Source: Ostrinia nubilalis (taxonomy: Eukaryota > Arthropoda > Insecta > Lepidoptera > Crambidae). Taken from it: 64,000 bases of DNA. Positions within the stretch are counted from its first letter, which is position 1, and each line of letters begins with the position of its first letter. The translations under genes were made by a program, and so were the position numbers. The DNA lies in contig NC_087104.1 in NCBI RefSeq assembly GCF_963855985.1, positions 5,580,001 to 5,644,000 on the forward strand, given 5' to 3'. Of the stretch, positions 1 to 10,342 are shown piece by piece. The notes beneath the pieces are model-generated. The model searched no databases. It was not told where the DNA came from and saw nothing but the letters and a program-made list of their open reading frames with translations.

Positions 1-1568
1 CGGAAAACCAAATTTCACAGTTTTCAATGTAAATTCCAATTCTCGTTTGAACAAAAAACCTTTTTCTTTCTACCTTTCCTGAATAGCGGGTATTTATTAA
101 TCAGATTTGAAATAGTAGCTTTTTTGTAATGGAGGAATTTATTTTTTGAACCGCAGAATGGAATGCCAGGAAAGGTTGGTAAAAATTAATAACGTTACAG
201 GAAAATACATTGTCACTCAAACAGGTCAACAAATCAAATTTAAAAATGTTACACGAATAAGTATTATTTTTATTTATTATGTATTGAAATTATATCAGGT
301 TGTGGACCATGTTGTAGTTTCTTTAAACTACGAGTATATGGCTCGTATGTTATGACACTGAAACCTACTTATATTTCAATTCAATAACATTATAAAATCC
401 AGTCTATGGTAGGTTTCATTTTATTATTTACTGCTGAGTCAAATCGTTTAATTACGTGCTCTAATGAAGTATCAGATTTTCTTTATAAATAAGCATTTAA
501 TATACAGTTACAGACAGTCTTAATTAATTTTAATTGAATTCTCGATACAAATAATACAATGTAAAAGTAGATAGATATTTGCTACTCCTCCACGCAATAG
601 CGTTAGTTACATAATGCCCTCGTTATCATTGTGTTTAAATCTCAACCGACGGAAAAGCACGGAGATCTGCATAAAAATAAAATGTCTCCCCCAAGCTTTC
701 ATCCAATTTTAGCCGAGGGCTGCGAGTCTAATTTGGTAGGCTCCGACCGGCTACTTGCTTATTAAATTCCAGCGAACATTATAACATAGCATGTTGAAGG
801 GTTTATAAGATACGCGATGAAGTATGAGAATAAATTATGAGTTAAACTTTGAGTATGTAGGTGATCGTGGAAGTTAGAATGTGGTTAATTATTTTATGGT
901 TGAAAGAACAAGTAAAGAAAGCTTTGAATACTGTTAATTCTAAAACGTTAAAATAACGGTATCGTTATAGCCAATAGCTGTCATAGTGACATTGACGTAA
1001 TGTCAGTGTCACACTAGAAACGGCAGAATAGAGGGACGCGTGTCGACGACTCCCCACGCTTTTGTGGTGATGAATTGTATTTAAAAATGAGGCAATATGA
1101 TCTGAAAGTAAAGTATCCAGTGTTTTATTTATGAGAATAGATCTATAGGCTTCTAATAATACTCATAATTATGTAGGTATGGTGCTGTGAGTTATGGAAA
1201 TAGTATACATAGGTGTTGTATCATAAATTAAAATAAGTAAAGATATTTTATCACAATGGGACTTCACAAAGCAAAAGCTGTATATTTATTACAGAGAAAC
1301 TATGTAGGTACATGAAAGGGACTCTCCCACGCAGAGTGAGAGTGTGATGTAAATAAATAATACGATATTAACATACACAACTAACACGATAATGTTGTAC
1401 AATTTTTATATAGTACTCATTATAATAATTAACTTAGTAATTTGTATCCAAATATGTGAATATTTGAAAATCCAGGTTTTAATGTGTGCTCATTGTGAAC
1501 CCAGCTTTTGTTAAGCTCGGATTATGTAAATTATTTTTTACTTTCTGTCTGAACTTGTTTCAATAATT
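1..1568. other. AT-rich DNA without a recognisable gene
   Basis: No open frame here resembles a known family. One short segment at 1069-1147 is repeated in the opposite orientation at 41361-41441; the shared words include ATGAGGCAATAT and GAATAGATCTA. It is probably a piece of an unidentified dispersed repeat. Otherwise I see nothing. Confidence 0.5.
1069..1147 (+). repeat. Fragment of a dispersed repeat (copy 1)
   Basis: About 80 bp match, with scattered differences, the reverse complement of 41361-41441. No terminal structure is visible, so the class is unknown. Confidence 0.55.
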
Positions 1569-1655
1569 TATGTCATTATCATCATCATTTCGTCCACTGA
1601 CGAACATAGACCCGTCTAATGATTTCCATATTGACTGGTTGGTAGCGGCGCATTA
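1568..1655 (-). mobile_element. Degenerate LINE 3' tail
   Basis: An ATC-rich run is followed by CGTCCACTGACGAACATAG and by a decayed match to the TGATTGGCAGCGG part. This is the antisense of the 3' end of a lepidopteran non-LTR retrotransposon whose reverse transcriptase ends with words like EAYVQQWTSYG. Better copies lie at 34699-34800 and 39106-39197. It is 5'-truncated and old. Confidence 0.6.
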
Positions 1656-1725
1656 AGCGCCTTCTTGCTTACCTTTATGAGCTTAATAATTTATGTGTTA
1701 AAAATAATCTATCTACGTATGTATA

Positions 1726-1924
1726 TCTATAAAAGCGAAAGGTCACTCAGTGACTGACTCACTCATCACGAAATCTCAGAAACTACAAGTGCTAGGAGTC
1801 TCAAATTTTGCATGGGGGTTCCTTTTAGGTGGTAGGTGCTCACTAAGACGGGATTTTGCAAAATTCAATCTCCCTAAGGGGGTTAAACGGGATCCAAGCG
1901 TACGAAGTCGCGGGCGGCCGCTAG
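1726..1924 (+). mobile_element. Short non-autonomous Helitron
   Basis: The element starts TCTATAAAAGCGAAAGG and ends GTCGCGGGCGGCCGCTAG. It is flanked by A on the left and T on the right, as expected for Helitron insertion between A and T. A GC-rich palindromic stretch precedes CTAG. A diverged copy in opposite orientation lies at 3052-3245. It has no coding capacity; the small frames on both strands here are incidental. Confidence 0.7.
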
Positions 1925-2255
1925 TCTTTAATAAGAATAGCAAACTTTTTAACTGTCGATGAATAATCAAAGCACGCAGTAAATATTTAATTAATCAGGT
2001 ATTAACTTCTTCAGCTCCAATAGAATTAAGTCCCCTGCTGCTCTAAATTAATACGGCGTTATTAACCCTTTGGCTGAAGCTTATTAATATCATTTGTTTC
2101 GTCTTTGTGAAGCTAAATTGATTGAGACTGAAATCTACTTAGACATTGTTGAAGTTAAAATGTCGTGAAAGTTTTACCTTTCTTGGAAGAGACGCTAAAT
2201 GAAGCGAAGCTATGGCATCTTACGTTCTTGTAATAGGCGTGATTTTATTTATTTA

Positions 2256-2437
2256 CTAGCTTTCCGCCCGCGGCTTCGCCCGGAGTTTTCCCGGAAATTG
2301 ATCGATTTTTCTCGCCATAAAAATCATCCTTGGACTTCAACGAACATTTGAAAAAAAGAATTGGTAAAATTGGTCCAGACGTTGTTGAGTTATGCGCTTA
2401 CCAACACAATTTGCGATTCATTTTTATATTATATAGA
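2256..2437 (-). mobile_element. Short non-autonomous Helitron
   Basis: Read on the minus strand it begins TCTATATAATATAAAAATG and ends CGCGGGCGGAAAGCTAG, flanked by A and T. The interior carries the common lepidopteran words about AAGCGCATAACTC. No protein is encoded. Confidence 0.7.
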
Positions 2438-2507
2438 TTTATCAAAGGGAAACAAACCATTTTCATACACAGATTTTGCAACAAAAAGGTGTAGTCGCAT
2501 GCATAGG

Positions 2508-2746
2508 TAGGGTTGCTATCTCCAAAATTTGGCAATCAGGACAAGACGCGTGAAAACCTGGATTTTTGAGCCCAGAATCAGGAAATGTCAACTGGTTTTT
2601 TTTAAACTTAGTCTGTCGCCCGGCATCAGTATAAGAATGGAAATTTTTAAACCCGGATTACAAATAAAACCCCGCTCGGACGCACCTCGGACGCCCTCTA
2701 AAGTAGGACAAATCCGGGGAAACTCGTATGAATGGCAACCCCAATA
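2508..2746. mobile_element. MITE with AGGGTTGC termini
   Basis: The left end AGGGTTGCTATCTCC and the right end GAATGGCAACCC form an imperfect terminal inverted repeat. The interior is GC-richer than its surroundings, with CGGACGCACCTCGGACGCCC. I see no clear target duplication. Open frames on both strands through this segment look incidental. Confidence 0.5.
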
Positions 2747-2839
2747 TGTGTAGGTGTAATTAAATAACAATAAATCATTTTAAAATTGGTTCTTAATGCA
2801 TCGGATATTCATACGTAAAGAAAAGAAAATAAAATAGCT

Positions 2840-2900
2840 TTTCTCGTAGCAAATATCGTAGCTCGTAGCGATACTCGTAGCACGTAGTCTCTACGCAGTG
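2840..2900. repeat. Cluster of CTCGTAGC-like words
   Basis: The words CTCGTAGC, ATCGTAGC and CACGTAGT recur within about 60 bp. A similar cluster of CTACGA words occurs at 16090-16190. Function is unknown; it may be the edge of a MITE. Confidence 0.35.
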
Positions 2901-3051
2901 GGTAAAGGTTCAAACCTGTCTTTTTTGTCACCGGTAAGTTACAAGGGTACTAAAATACCTATTTCTCAATGTCATTCATTCATCATTAGGATTCGCTTTT
3001 AGAAATTATGTCAAATGTCAAATAGTAGTAAAGGAACGTTTCTGGGCAAGG

Positions 3052-3245
3052 CGGCCGCCCGCGACTTCATACGCATGGATACCATTTTACCCCCTTAGGA
3101 TTTGAATTTTCCAAAATTCATCTAAGTGAGCACATACGTTCTAAAAGGAACCCCCATGCAAAATTTGAGACTCCTAGCACTTGTAGTTTCTGAGATTTCG
3201 TGATGAGTGAGTCCGTCAATCAGTGACCTTTCGCTTTTATAGATA
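3052..3245 (-). mobile_element. Decayed copy of the 199-bp Helitron
   Basis: On the minus strand it starts TCTATAAAAGCGAAAGG and shares most of the 1726-1924 element, including GAGTCTCAAATTTTGCAT. The CTAG end has decayed: the sequence after GGGCGGCCG reads CCTT. Confidence 0.65.
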
Positions 3246-3774
3246 TAGTTTGCTTGTAATATTTAGTAAATAATAATAACCAGTAATATCGACATCGTGT
3301 GAGAGCGTACTTGCCAGTATATTAAAGGTACTACCTCCTATAAGGGTTGGAGCCGATATAGGCTAACATTCTCTCGTTGTTTACTCCGCACTCAGCACAC
3401 TAGGTCTCGTTCTATCGTTTAATTAAGGCTTAAGTGAAATTACCCGGGTGTCCTGGGGCGGGAATTTATTTTTACCGGCTACAGACAAGGTTCAGTCGCT
3501 AGCAAATATTGGACTATAAGTATACACATCTACTAAGATGTGAGTCGACCGAACATTGTGTCTTCTTAATGTGTTTTTGTGTTTACATGTTTATGTAAAT
3601 ATTTAGTAGTCTTAATGACTTGTAGAAATCCAGCTATTAAGTATATCTGTAATAATTTTGTAACGACGGGTAATTAGGTGATATTTAACACAATTTTCAA
3701 AGTCAAACCTAAGATCTACTGGCCACGAGTGCCTTCATAGGGAGTTAGCACAACATATTGGATATGTCCTCCTA

Positions 3775-4087
3775 ACAAAAACAAAAAGTACAGTTCACAA
3801 AAAACTGTACTGGAATTATTCAGGTCTAACAATGTGGAAGCGTGCGTAAGCCCCGAACGCGTACGGCGCGATCTCTCACCGCCCGCGTATAAATATTGGA
3901 CACGTTAAGTCAGCCGTGAACGCGCTTTACGCTTACACAGCGTAGGGACAACACTAGTACAAGCGATGGAAATGATTTACCTATGTGTGATAATAAAATG
4001 TCATAAGTGCAAGTGACATTACAAACATGAAAAAGAGTGATGCACAGTTTCAGAAGTATAAGTAAATCAGTCAATTTAAAGAGTATA
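3775..4087. repeat. TATA-containing local repeat, unit 1
   Basis: First of four diverged repeats. It reads, in order: ACTGTACTGGAATTATTCAGG; GCGTAAGCCCCGAACGCG; then a block with TATAAATATTGGAC, TTAAGTCAGCCGTGAACGCG and GCTTACAC. A downstream part, CAGTTTCAGAAGT, recurs in unit 2, and the unit closes with ATACGGCTAGCC. TATAAATA followed about 24 bases later by TCAG resembles an insect RNA polymerase II core promoter. Spacing is slightly short, and no downstream gene is evident. Confidence 0.55.
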
Positions 4088-4557
4088 CGGCTAGCCAAAA
4101 ACCTGTACTGGAGTTATTCAGGTTCAACAACGTGAACGTTCGCGTAAGCCCCGCCGCGTTCGGCGCAAGCCTTCAACGCCCCACGCACGCGTACGAATAT
4201 TGGACGGAATAAGTCAGCCGTGAATGCGCGATTGTTGTGCTTACAATTTACAGGTTGGTGACGTGTTTATAAGACATATTTAGGATAACAGTTACTGGAG
4301 CAATGCGATTAACAGTAGGTACTTAATCACAATGCTCCAGTTATTGAGCTCTTGTAACATTTTGAGAGTAGTTACGAGTATGTAATTGCAATGAAAAAAA
4401 ATAAATACCACATGTCGTAAGTGAATCAAACGTCAAAAACAGTGATTCATAATTTCAGAAGTCTAATATACTGTAACTGTTTCCTTTTTCACTTTAGCGT
4501 TTTCGCAAACGTGTTAAGCCTAAAGTACCGGTCTGCGACCAACAAAAGATAAAAAAA
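4088..4557. repeat. TATA-region local repeat, unit 2
   Basis: It repeats unit 1: CCTGTACTGGAGTTATTCAGG, GCGTAAGCCCCGCCGCG, GAATATTGGACGG and AATAAGTCAGCCGTGAA. Here the TATA box is changed to TACGAATA. Compared with unit 1 it carries about 150 extra bases, which include the hairpin at 4289-4346. It ends with AAATACGGCTAGCC, as unit 1 does. Confidence 0.55.
4289..4346 (+). other. Imperfect hairpin, pre-miRNA-like in size
   Basis: The arms 4294-4311 (ACTGGAGCAATGCGATTA) and 4324-4341 (TAATCACAATGCTCCAGT) pair with two mismatches around a 12-nt loop. Pairing continues for a few bases outward. Arm and loop sizes fit an insect pre-miRNA. Neither arm matches a miRNA I recognise, so this is only a structural candidate. 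Confidence 0.3.
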
Positions 4558-4720
4558 TACGGCTAGCCAAAACCCGTACTAGATTTATTCAGGTTCAACA
4601 ATGTGGAAATGGGCGTAAGCCCCGACGCGTCCGCGATCCCTCATATAAATATTGGACGCGATAAGTCAGCCGTGAACGCGCGGGATTGTTATGCTAGAGC
4701 TTTACGCTTTTCGAATATGG
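4558..4720. repeat. TATA-containing local repeat, unit 3
   Basis: It contains ACCCGTACTAGATTTATTC, GGCGTAAGCCCCGACGCG, TATAAATATTGGACGCGATA and AGTCAGCCGTGAACGCG, then GAGCTTTACGC as in unit 1. TATAAATA is intact. Nothing downstream reads as a gene. Confidence 0.55.
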
Positions 4721-4995
4721 CCTAACATTATAAGACAATCCATAAATTATTTATGATCATACACATAATTCAATATTGTCGCGATTGTAAACATTCCACG
4801 TTCCTGCCATAGATCTTATTTATAAAAGAACGAAGTTACTATAATGTCGAATGTATATTTTTATTATTTACTGATATTGGCATGAAGAATATCAAGTTAC
4901 TTAAGGCTTCGCCGAATAGCGCGCGCTAGACCGCTATTCTGACGTCGCGTTATAGCGCGGAATTGTTTTGGTACTGTTGGTAGAATGAATTAAGC

Positions 4996-5103
4996 TTAGG
5001 CCAATCGGTGTATTATGTGCACTTTTCCATACATGCCCATACTGATTGACTGCTCGACTAAACTATTGGCCAACTAAAAATCGGTGGTCTGCACCTAGGC
5101 TAA
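4996..5103. mobile_element. MITE fragment with CCACCGATTTTTAG terminus
   Basis: The right half (GGCCAACTAAAAATCGG, then TGGTCTGCACCTAGGCTAA) matches the right end of the complete element at 7945-8123. The left end is truncated. Confidence 0.55.
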
Positions 5104-5284
5104 ACTATGCACAATGCACATTCTATCAACACAATTCGACGTCATAACACAACGTTGAACAGGATAACGTTCTAGCACGCGCTATTTGACAAAGCCTTTT
5201 CTCAAGAATTACAAATAAATGCCTGTTTATAATGTAGCTTGTACCTTCTCCTTTTCTTGGAAAATTATTTGCTTTAACAATAAC

Positions 5285-5375
5285 CTTAAACGGGGATGAT
5301 CCCTGGCTCGCCGCGTATAAATATTAAACGTGATAAGTCAACCGTGCGTAGTGTATAGGATATTGTTGTACAGGC
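5285..5375. repeat. TATA-containing local repeat, unit 4 (short)
   Basis: Only the core block remains: GATCCCTGGCTCGCCGCG, TATAAATATTAAACGTGATA, AGTCAACCGTGCG and a trailing GATATTGTTGTAC. It is the most diverged of the four units, but TATAAATA is intact. Confidence 0.45.
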
Positions 5376-5631
5376 AGCGTCTAATATTATAGTTCGGGAC
5401 ATCCAAAGTAGTCTTTGTTACAATTGGAATAAGGTTGTGTTGTCAACTTTTTGACCACTTTGGGTGTCTCGAACTATTTGGCGCTGACTATACAGTCGGT
5501 TTGCACCTATTAACTACATAAAATGCTAGAGTAGTTGGATGTGATGTCTCAACTATGTACATCTTTTATAGAACGTGAGAGCAAGGTGTGTTTAAATTAA
5601 CTTCTTGGAACTTGAACTCAAGAAACATTTA

Positions 5632-5743
5632 GGCTGGGTTGCACCATCTTTCTTTGACAAACGTCAAAAATCTGTCAAACTCCATACAAAAAATACCGGT
5701 TATCGTCATAGTTACGGTCAAAGTTAGGTGGTGCAACTCAGCC
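5632..5743. mobile_element. MITE, GGCTGGGTTGCACC family, copy 1
   Basis: The 112-bp element has terminal inverted repeats GGCTGGGTTGCACCATCT and GGTGGTGCAACTCAGCC. It contains ACAAACGTCAAAAATCTGTC. TTA lies on the left and TAA on the right. A second copy lies at 11711-11832. TTA-type flanks suggest PIF/Harbinger-like mobilisation. Confidence 0.7.
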
Positions 5744-5746
5744 TAA

Positions 5747-6327
5747 GAATTACCCTTTGCTATGTGTACTGACCTTTATTTATTTCATTGTCTGTAGAAA
5801 AGATGAGTAGGTATCTGTAAAAAAGAAAAAGTTGATTAAATATAAGCTTATGTTAATGAAATATAGAAAGTACATAGAACATTAATTTCAACAGGTTTGT
5901 TACCCCAATATTATTACGAAAATTGCTTCTAACATTTGCTCTTAAAGTCTGTTTACCAAAAATGTACAGCGTATCAGGCTTTACCTTGTTATTGCAAAGT
6001 CGCACCTATCACAATTACACAAGGGCTATATTGTTTAGCTTGACATGCCGTTATTACCTGACGTGGCAGATTAACTTGATCTCTCACGTTACATGCTCAA
6101 GAATGCTACGTATATGAGTATGTACGCCATTAATCACAAGAGCCCTTGACCTGGTCGTAACATAATCTTAGAGCATTAATAATCACATCATCTGAATTAT
6201 AATAAGCGTTTAATATGGCGTGGTTTAAGAGGCGCTACACCAGTTACGAACAAAATAGAATAGAGTTACATAAGTATATTAATCTCAGATTGGCAATTAA
6301 GGAAATATGCGTCTTTTAATTTCCTTG
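5747..6327. other. No recognisable feature
   Basis: AT-rich DNA. The 64-codon frame at 5923-6117 has no recognisable motif and no supporting signals. Confidence 0.4.
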
Positions 6328-6464
6328 GGGCAGATTTGTCAATCGTCAGATATGTTTTAACTGAAGAATAAACTTGTGTTTTGTCATATTTCCCATACTG
6401 AAACTGCCAAAGTGTGAAACTTATTCTTCAGTCAAAAGTTATTTGACGATTGAAAAATCTACCC
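6328..6464. mobile_element. 137-bp MITE with 44-bp inverted termini
   Basis: The left end GGGCAGATTTGTCAATCGTC and the right end TTTGACGATTGAAAAATCTACCC (reading in) are inverted repeats that extend inward to CTGAAGAATAA on both sides. The interior word CATATTTCCC.TACTGAA recurs at 62866-62882. The target duplication is unclear. Confidence 0.6.
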
Positions 6465-7300
6465 TTAATTATGTCATTAGTTTGAATTGCAGAACCCTTT
6501 ACTAGTGACTATTTAAGTGTCATTCATTATATTCATAAGCTATGTTTTAAATATATTTTAATGACAAAATCGTTGACATCTTTTCGAGCACGGGATACGT
6601 GATACGAGTATAATATCGTCAGATATTTTGCTCATACACACACCAATTTGACATCAGAATGTGAGAAGGTGTAGTGAAAAAGTCTTATGAAGATAGAGGA
6701 GATATTTAGGTATTTGTAATACCTAAATACCTCCTACAGCTGGAATATGACGTTCGTCTTTCTGCCCTTGAAATCATCGGTCTATCAAGCAGGTGCATTA
6801 CTTTGTCGAGATTTGTAGAGACAAGAAAAGGGTGTAAATACTTATTTGTAAATTCTGAAAACAGCAATTTTAAAAAACTTACATTTCTATTAAAAAAATA
6901 AAATAAACTTGTAATAGAGATGTAAGCAGTTTCCAAGAACTTCTACTAAGTTTAAGATGAATACTAAAAGTTTCAAAAATAATAATTTAATTCTAAGATT
7001 GTAGGTTAAAGTTTAAGTACCTAAGTTTAAGTAATTTTCTTGTGAATATAAAATACTTAGGTAGTTTTCATTTTCTCTGAAGGAAATCATTTTAGATGTG
7101 CTTGGTTTTAAGTGCAGCATTAAAACTAGGGAGTAGATAAATTTCTAATTAATTTGCATACTACCTAATTAGCTCAGGAGAAAATATTAGCTACAGCGTG
7201 TTTAAACTTGTTAAAGGAGATTTACCGTTTTTTTACTGGTCTTATTATTTGTACTCGTAATATCTATACAATCTAGTTACCAACATTTTGTGATCTCTAT
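6465..7300. other. No recognisable feature
   Basis: AT-rich DNA with repeated AGTTTAAG/TTTAAGTA words. The minus-strand frame at 6706-6936 has no recognisable motif. Confidence 0.4.
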
Positions 7301-7302
7301 GA

Positions 7303-7490
7303 AGTCAAAGTCAAAATTTCTTTATTTGTTTAGACTAATAAATAGTTCTTACAAATCGTCATTTTGCTTTTAAGGAGCCTCTACATGTCCCATAATCTTT
7401 TTACCCTACCAGCGCTTCGAGACCAACATTAGGCAAGTGCTGAAAAGAAGCGCCGCAACAAACTCAGTCACCACTGTCTGCCGGTTAATA
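7303..7490 (-). mobile_element. LINE/SINE 3' end, antisense
   Basis: It reads AAGTCAAAGTCAAAATTTC, a TTTATT tail, then AAGGAGCCTCTACATG, ACCAGCGCTTCGAGAC and GCAAGTGCTGAAAAGAAGCG. The same order occurs at 62105-62343. On the minus strand it runs toward an AT-rich tail, so it is the 3' end of a retroposon pointing left. Confidence 0.6.
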
Positions 7491-7944
7491 TAAATAAATA
7501 GAAATAGCAGTAGTAGGTACATTCGATTCAAGAGCAGTTCACTGAATTAACCATGCATTCTTGTATGAGAGAGAGTACGAGTATAAAAACAAACATATTT
7601 GTATCTTAATTAAATGTATATCGCACACAAAATGTTAAATGGTCTAGAGATATTGTTATTTATTTGGTTTCTATGAACGTGAACAGTACCTACCGCCGCA
7701 ATCAAAAATACTTGATTACCAGAAACACTGAAGTATTCTCCTTGGTATCGTGACTTGTGGTACTTAATCCGTTCAATTTTAACCATCAGGCCTTATAAAA
7801 TCCGTTAATAAATCCTCGGCATTGTATATTCCAGGAAGGTTGAGCTGTAACGAAGTAAAACCTTCTTTGCTTTGCTCTTTTCATTGAATAAGGAAGTACC
7901 CGCTTAACACGCTTTGCCACAAAAAAGGTTTAGGTAGAAGACCC

Positions 7945-8123
7945 TTAGCCTATGCGCAGACCACCGATTTTTAGTTGGCCGATAGTTGGGCCCGATTTTA
8001 ATTTGTATGAAGAATCGGCCGATACCAAATCGGTGTAATGTGCGCACTAGTTCATACATCTCCGTACTGATTAACAGCCCGACTATCGGCCAGCTAAAAG
8101 TCGGTGGTCTGCGCCTAGGCTAA
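7945..8123. mobile_element. Complete MITE, GCGCAGACCACCGA family
   Basis: The termini are AGCCTATGCGCAGACCACC and the inverse of GGTGGTCTGCGCCTAGGCT, continuing inward to GGCCGATAG. The interior repeats ATCGGCCGATA. TTA lies left and TAA right. Relatives lie at 4996-5103 and probably 21465-21571. Confidence 0.7.
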
Positions 8124-8212
8124 AAGTTAACTCAACTGGATTTTAGAACGATCTACTTGATTCTACTTATGGTAATAAATCACTTTTACCATGGAGGTCA
8201 TGGTGACAAGCG

Positions 8213-8330
8213 ACGATAGCCTAACGCTGAAGGTTGGACTGGCCGGCTCGTGATCGCAGGAACGCAGGTTCGAACCTCGCACCGCTGGACTATTGTGGTG
8301 AAACAAGTCGTAACACACAAAAAAACATAG
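8213..8330 (+). mobile_element. tRNA-derived SINE head
   Basis: A box-like TAGCCTAACGCTGAAGG lies at 8217-8233 and a perfect B box, GGTTCGAACC, at 8267-8276. The spacing is that of an RNA polymerase III type 2 promoter. There is no intact tRNA cloverleaf, so it is a SINE or tRNA-derived remnant and not a tRNA gene. Confidence 0.6.
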
Positions 8331-9255
8331 CTGAACTTTCGACTTGGTTGCGTCCATTATGGGAACCAACAAGGTGAAGTTATTTTGTGTTTTATAGATG
8401 TTATTGTTAACCTCTAGCCCTAACAACAACAGTATGTAAATTATATACAGAGATTACTGGAAACACGGGCCCTAATCCTTCTGTGCCTTCCTTGTTCTGC
8501 ACTAAGCAATGTGGGCCTAGTTAAAGTTAATGTATTCGTCCGTTCCTGCGGGATCAACAAACGGGGTTACGGAAAACTACGCTACCTACTTACCTTTGTA
8601 ATTTTCCTCTAGAGAACATTAGCACAAACATAAGTTTATAGTAACAATAAGTTGCTGGTTTTGTAAGAATACGCTTAAAATTTTAACTTACAAATCTCTA
8701 CTGTTTTTAAATGAAAACACCACAAGGATACCACAATGCTAAATAATGTGCAGTCACCTTACTAAAGTATAATTTTGGTATTGAAAAACATCTAAGTTGC
8801 TCATATAATGAAATTGAAATTTTCTTGTAACATTATTAAAAAACTTCACCAATTAAAAACTATTTGACTTAATTAAATTGGGTTTTTAATAGGAGTTAAC
8901 TTATTTGGTGATTAGGACCTTTTGGTTCTCAGACTTTTTCAGCAGCATTTTGGGTGATATAATCTTTGTTTACCAAAATGCCAACGACAACAAATATCAA
9001 CTTTTAGGTAATGGGTATACTTACGAGTAACCGGAAATGAAATATTTGGTCAGAAAAATACGGATTATGAAGGAAAATAAAGCTAATCTCAAATAATACA
9101 TTCTTAGAAAAGAGACGAAGTAAAAGACAGATTTAGCCGATACGGCAAAATAGTTTTGTGAATTATTGTCGACATTTTATTATAGTTAGTGCACATTACA
9201 TTTTGTAGTTGTAGCCTATTTCAAACATAGTTATACTCGTAATAACTTGGAACAA
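8331..9255. other. No recognisable feature
   Basis: AT-rich DNA; no element ends, tandem repeats or plausible exons were seen. Confidence 0.4.
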
Positions 9256-9663
9256 AGTCACCGAAGTACCTACATCATCATCATCAATCATACATAATGC
9301 CTAGTAAGCAAATAAACGTTTTATCTATCTAATTTCAGTAGTACTTAGCATTGTTTTTATTTTTGAAATCGTGCAGATAATAGGTACCTTATTATTATCG
9401 AAGGTTATGAGAAGGTGACTTAGAAGTTTTGTCGAAGTCTCAGGCTTGAGCTTCAGCTTAATCGTGAAAATTTCAATATCGCCTCATAGTCACTCATGTA
9501 CTCTCTTCGATTTTCATGGACTCACCAACTTTCTTAATAATATGTAAATTTCTCGGCAATGCTGCCAAAACAAGGGTTTAGGAGCCAGTGGGCGCAAACA
9601 AGTTTGTTCAAGTTTAACTTCGAAATACGTCTCCAATCTTCTCTATTGGAAAGATTTTTGAAG

Positions 9664-9730
9664 TTTTGGTCTAGTCTAGTAGTTAGTACGAAAGTGCGGC
9701 CGTGCGGGTTCGAATCCTGTAGAGGGGTAT
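9664..9730 (+). mobile_element. tRNA-like SINE head (second family)
   Basis: A box-like TAGTCTAGTAGTTAGTACG lies at 9672-9690 and B box GGTTCGAATCC at 9707-9717, with GTGCGGCCGTGCGG between them. The acceptor stem is not conserved, so it is a SINE head or tRNA pseudogene. Confidence 0.55.
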
Positions 9731-10094
9731 TATTAACATCTTGGTTTCCATATTACAAGCTTTGTTTAATTTGAGACTAGATGATACTATGTAAAAAGTC
9801 CACAGCTTTATTTATTTTTAAGTGTGTTTATAGTCGGAAACTCTTGTTGTTTTAGTTGTCAGTAATTTCAGCAGACAATTTACTTGTTATTCTATCTTGC
9901 AAAATTTCCCCAAACAACTTACATAGACCCGTTCTAAGCTTTGTTGCAGGCGCAAAACTAATATGACAAAGTAGAAAACAGTCTACAAGTTCTAGGCTTC
10001 GTTAGCACGAGGGAAGCAAACTACCGCTAGGCTACGTAAGGCCAAAGCAAACTAAACGCGGTTGTTCTTGTTAAGGTTACCGGCCGTACCTTTA

Positions 10095-10339
10095 AGGTTC
10101 AGCCAAATTAACGCGATGAGCCGGCGTGGCGATCAGACTCAAGCTTCAACCACACCAACGCGTGCAGATTGCCATCGCCGGCGCAATCAAAGGCCAATGA
10201 CAGGTCGCGCGACCTATGACAGTTCACGCGATCTGTAATTGGCCTATGATCGAACGGTGATCGCGCCGGCGATGGCGAAATTAAATGCATTGATCGCCAT
10301 CGCTGCACGCCGGCTGATCGCGTTGGTTTGGCTGAACCT
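10095..10339. mobile_element. GC-rich 245-bp foldback MITE
   Basis: The termini are AGGTTCAGCCAAATTAACGC and the inverse of GCGTTGGTTTGGCTGAACCT, with TTA duplicated on both sides (10092-10094 and 10340-10342). The two halves pair through most of their length (GCCGGCGTGGCGATCA against TGATCGCCATCGCTGC). It is clearly GC-richer than the flanks. The frames through it in both directions are by-products. The TTA duplication suggests PIF/Harbinger-like mobilisation. Confidence 0.7.
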
Positions 10340-10342
10340 TTA

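Noticed and set aside
1776..1970. 64-codon minus frame GRPRLRTLGSRLTPLGR
   Set aside because: It runs over a short Helitron; such frames recur with every copy and are not conserved as protein.
8213..8290. Possible functional tRNA gene
   Set aside because: A and B boxes are present, but the acceptor and anticodon stems do not form; it is better explained as a SINE head.
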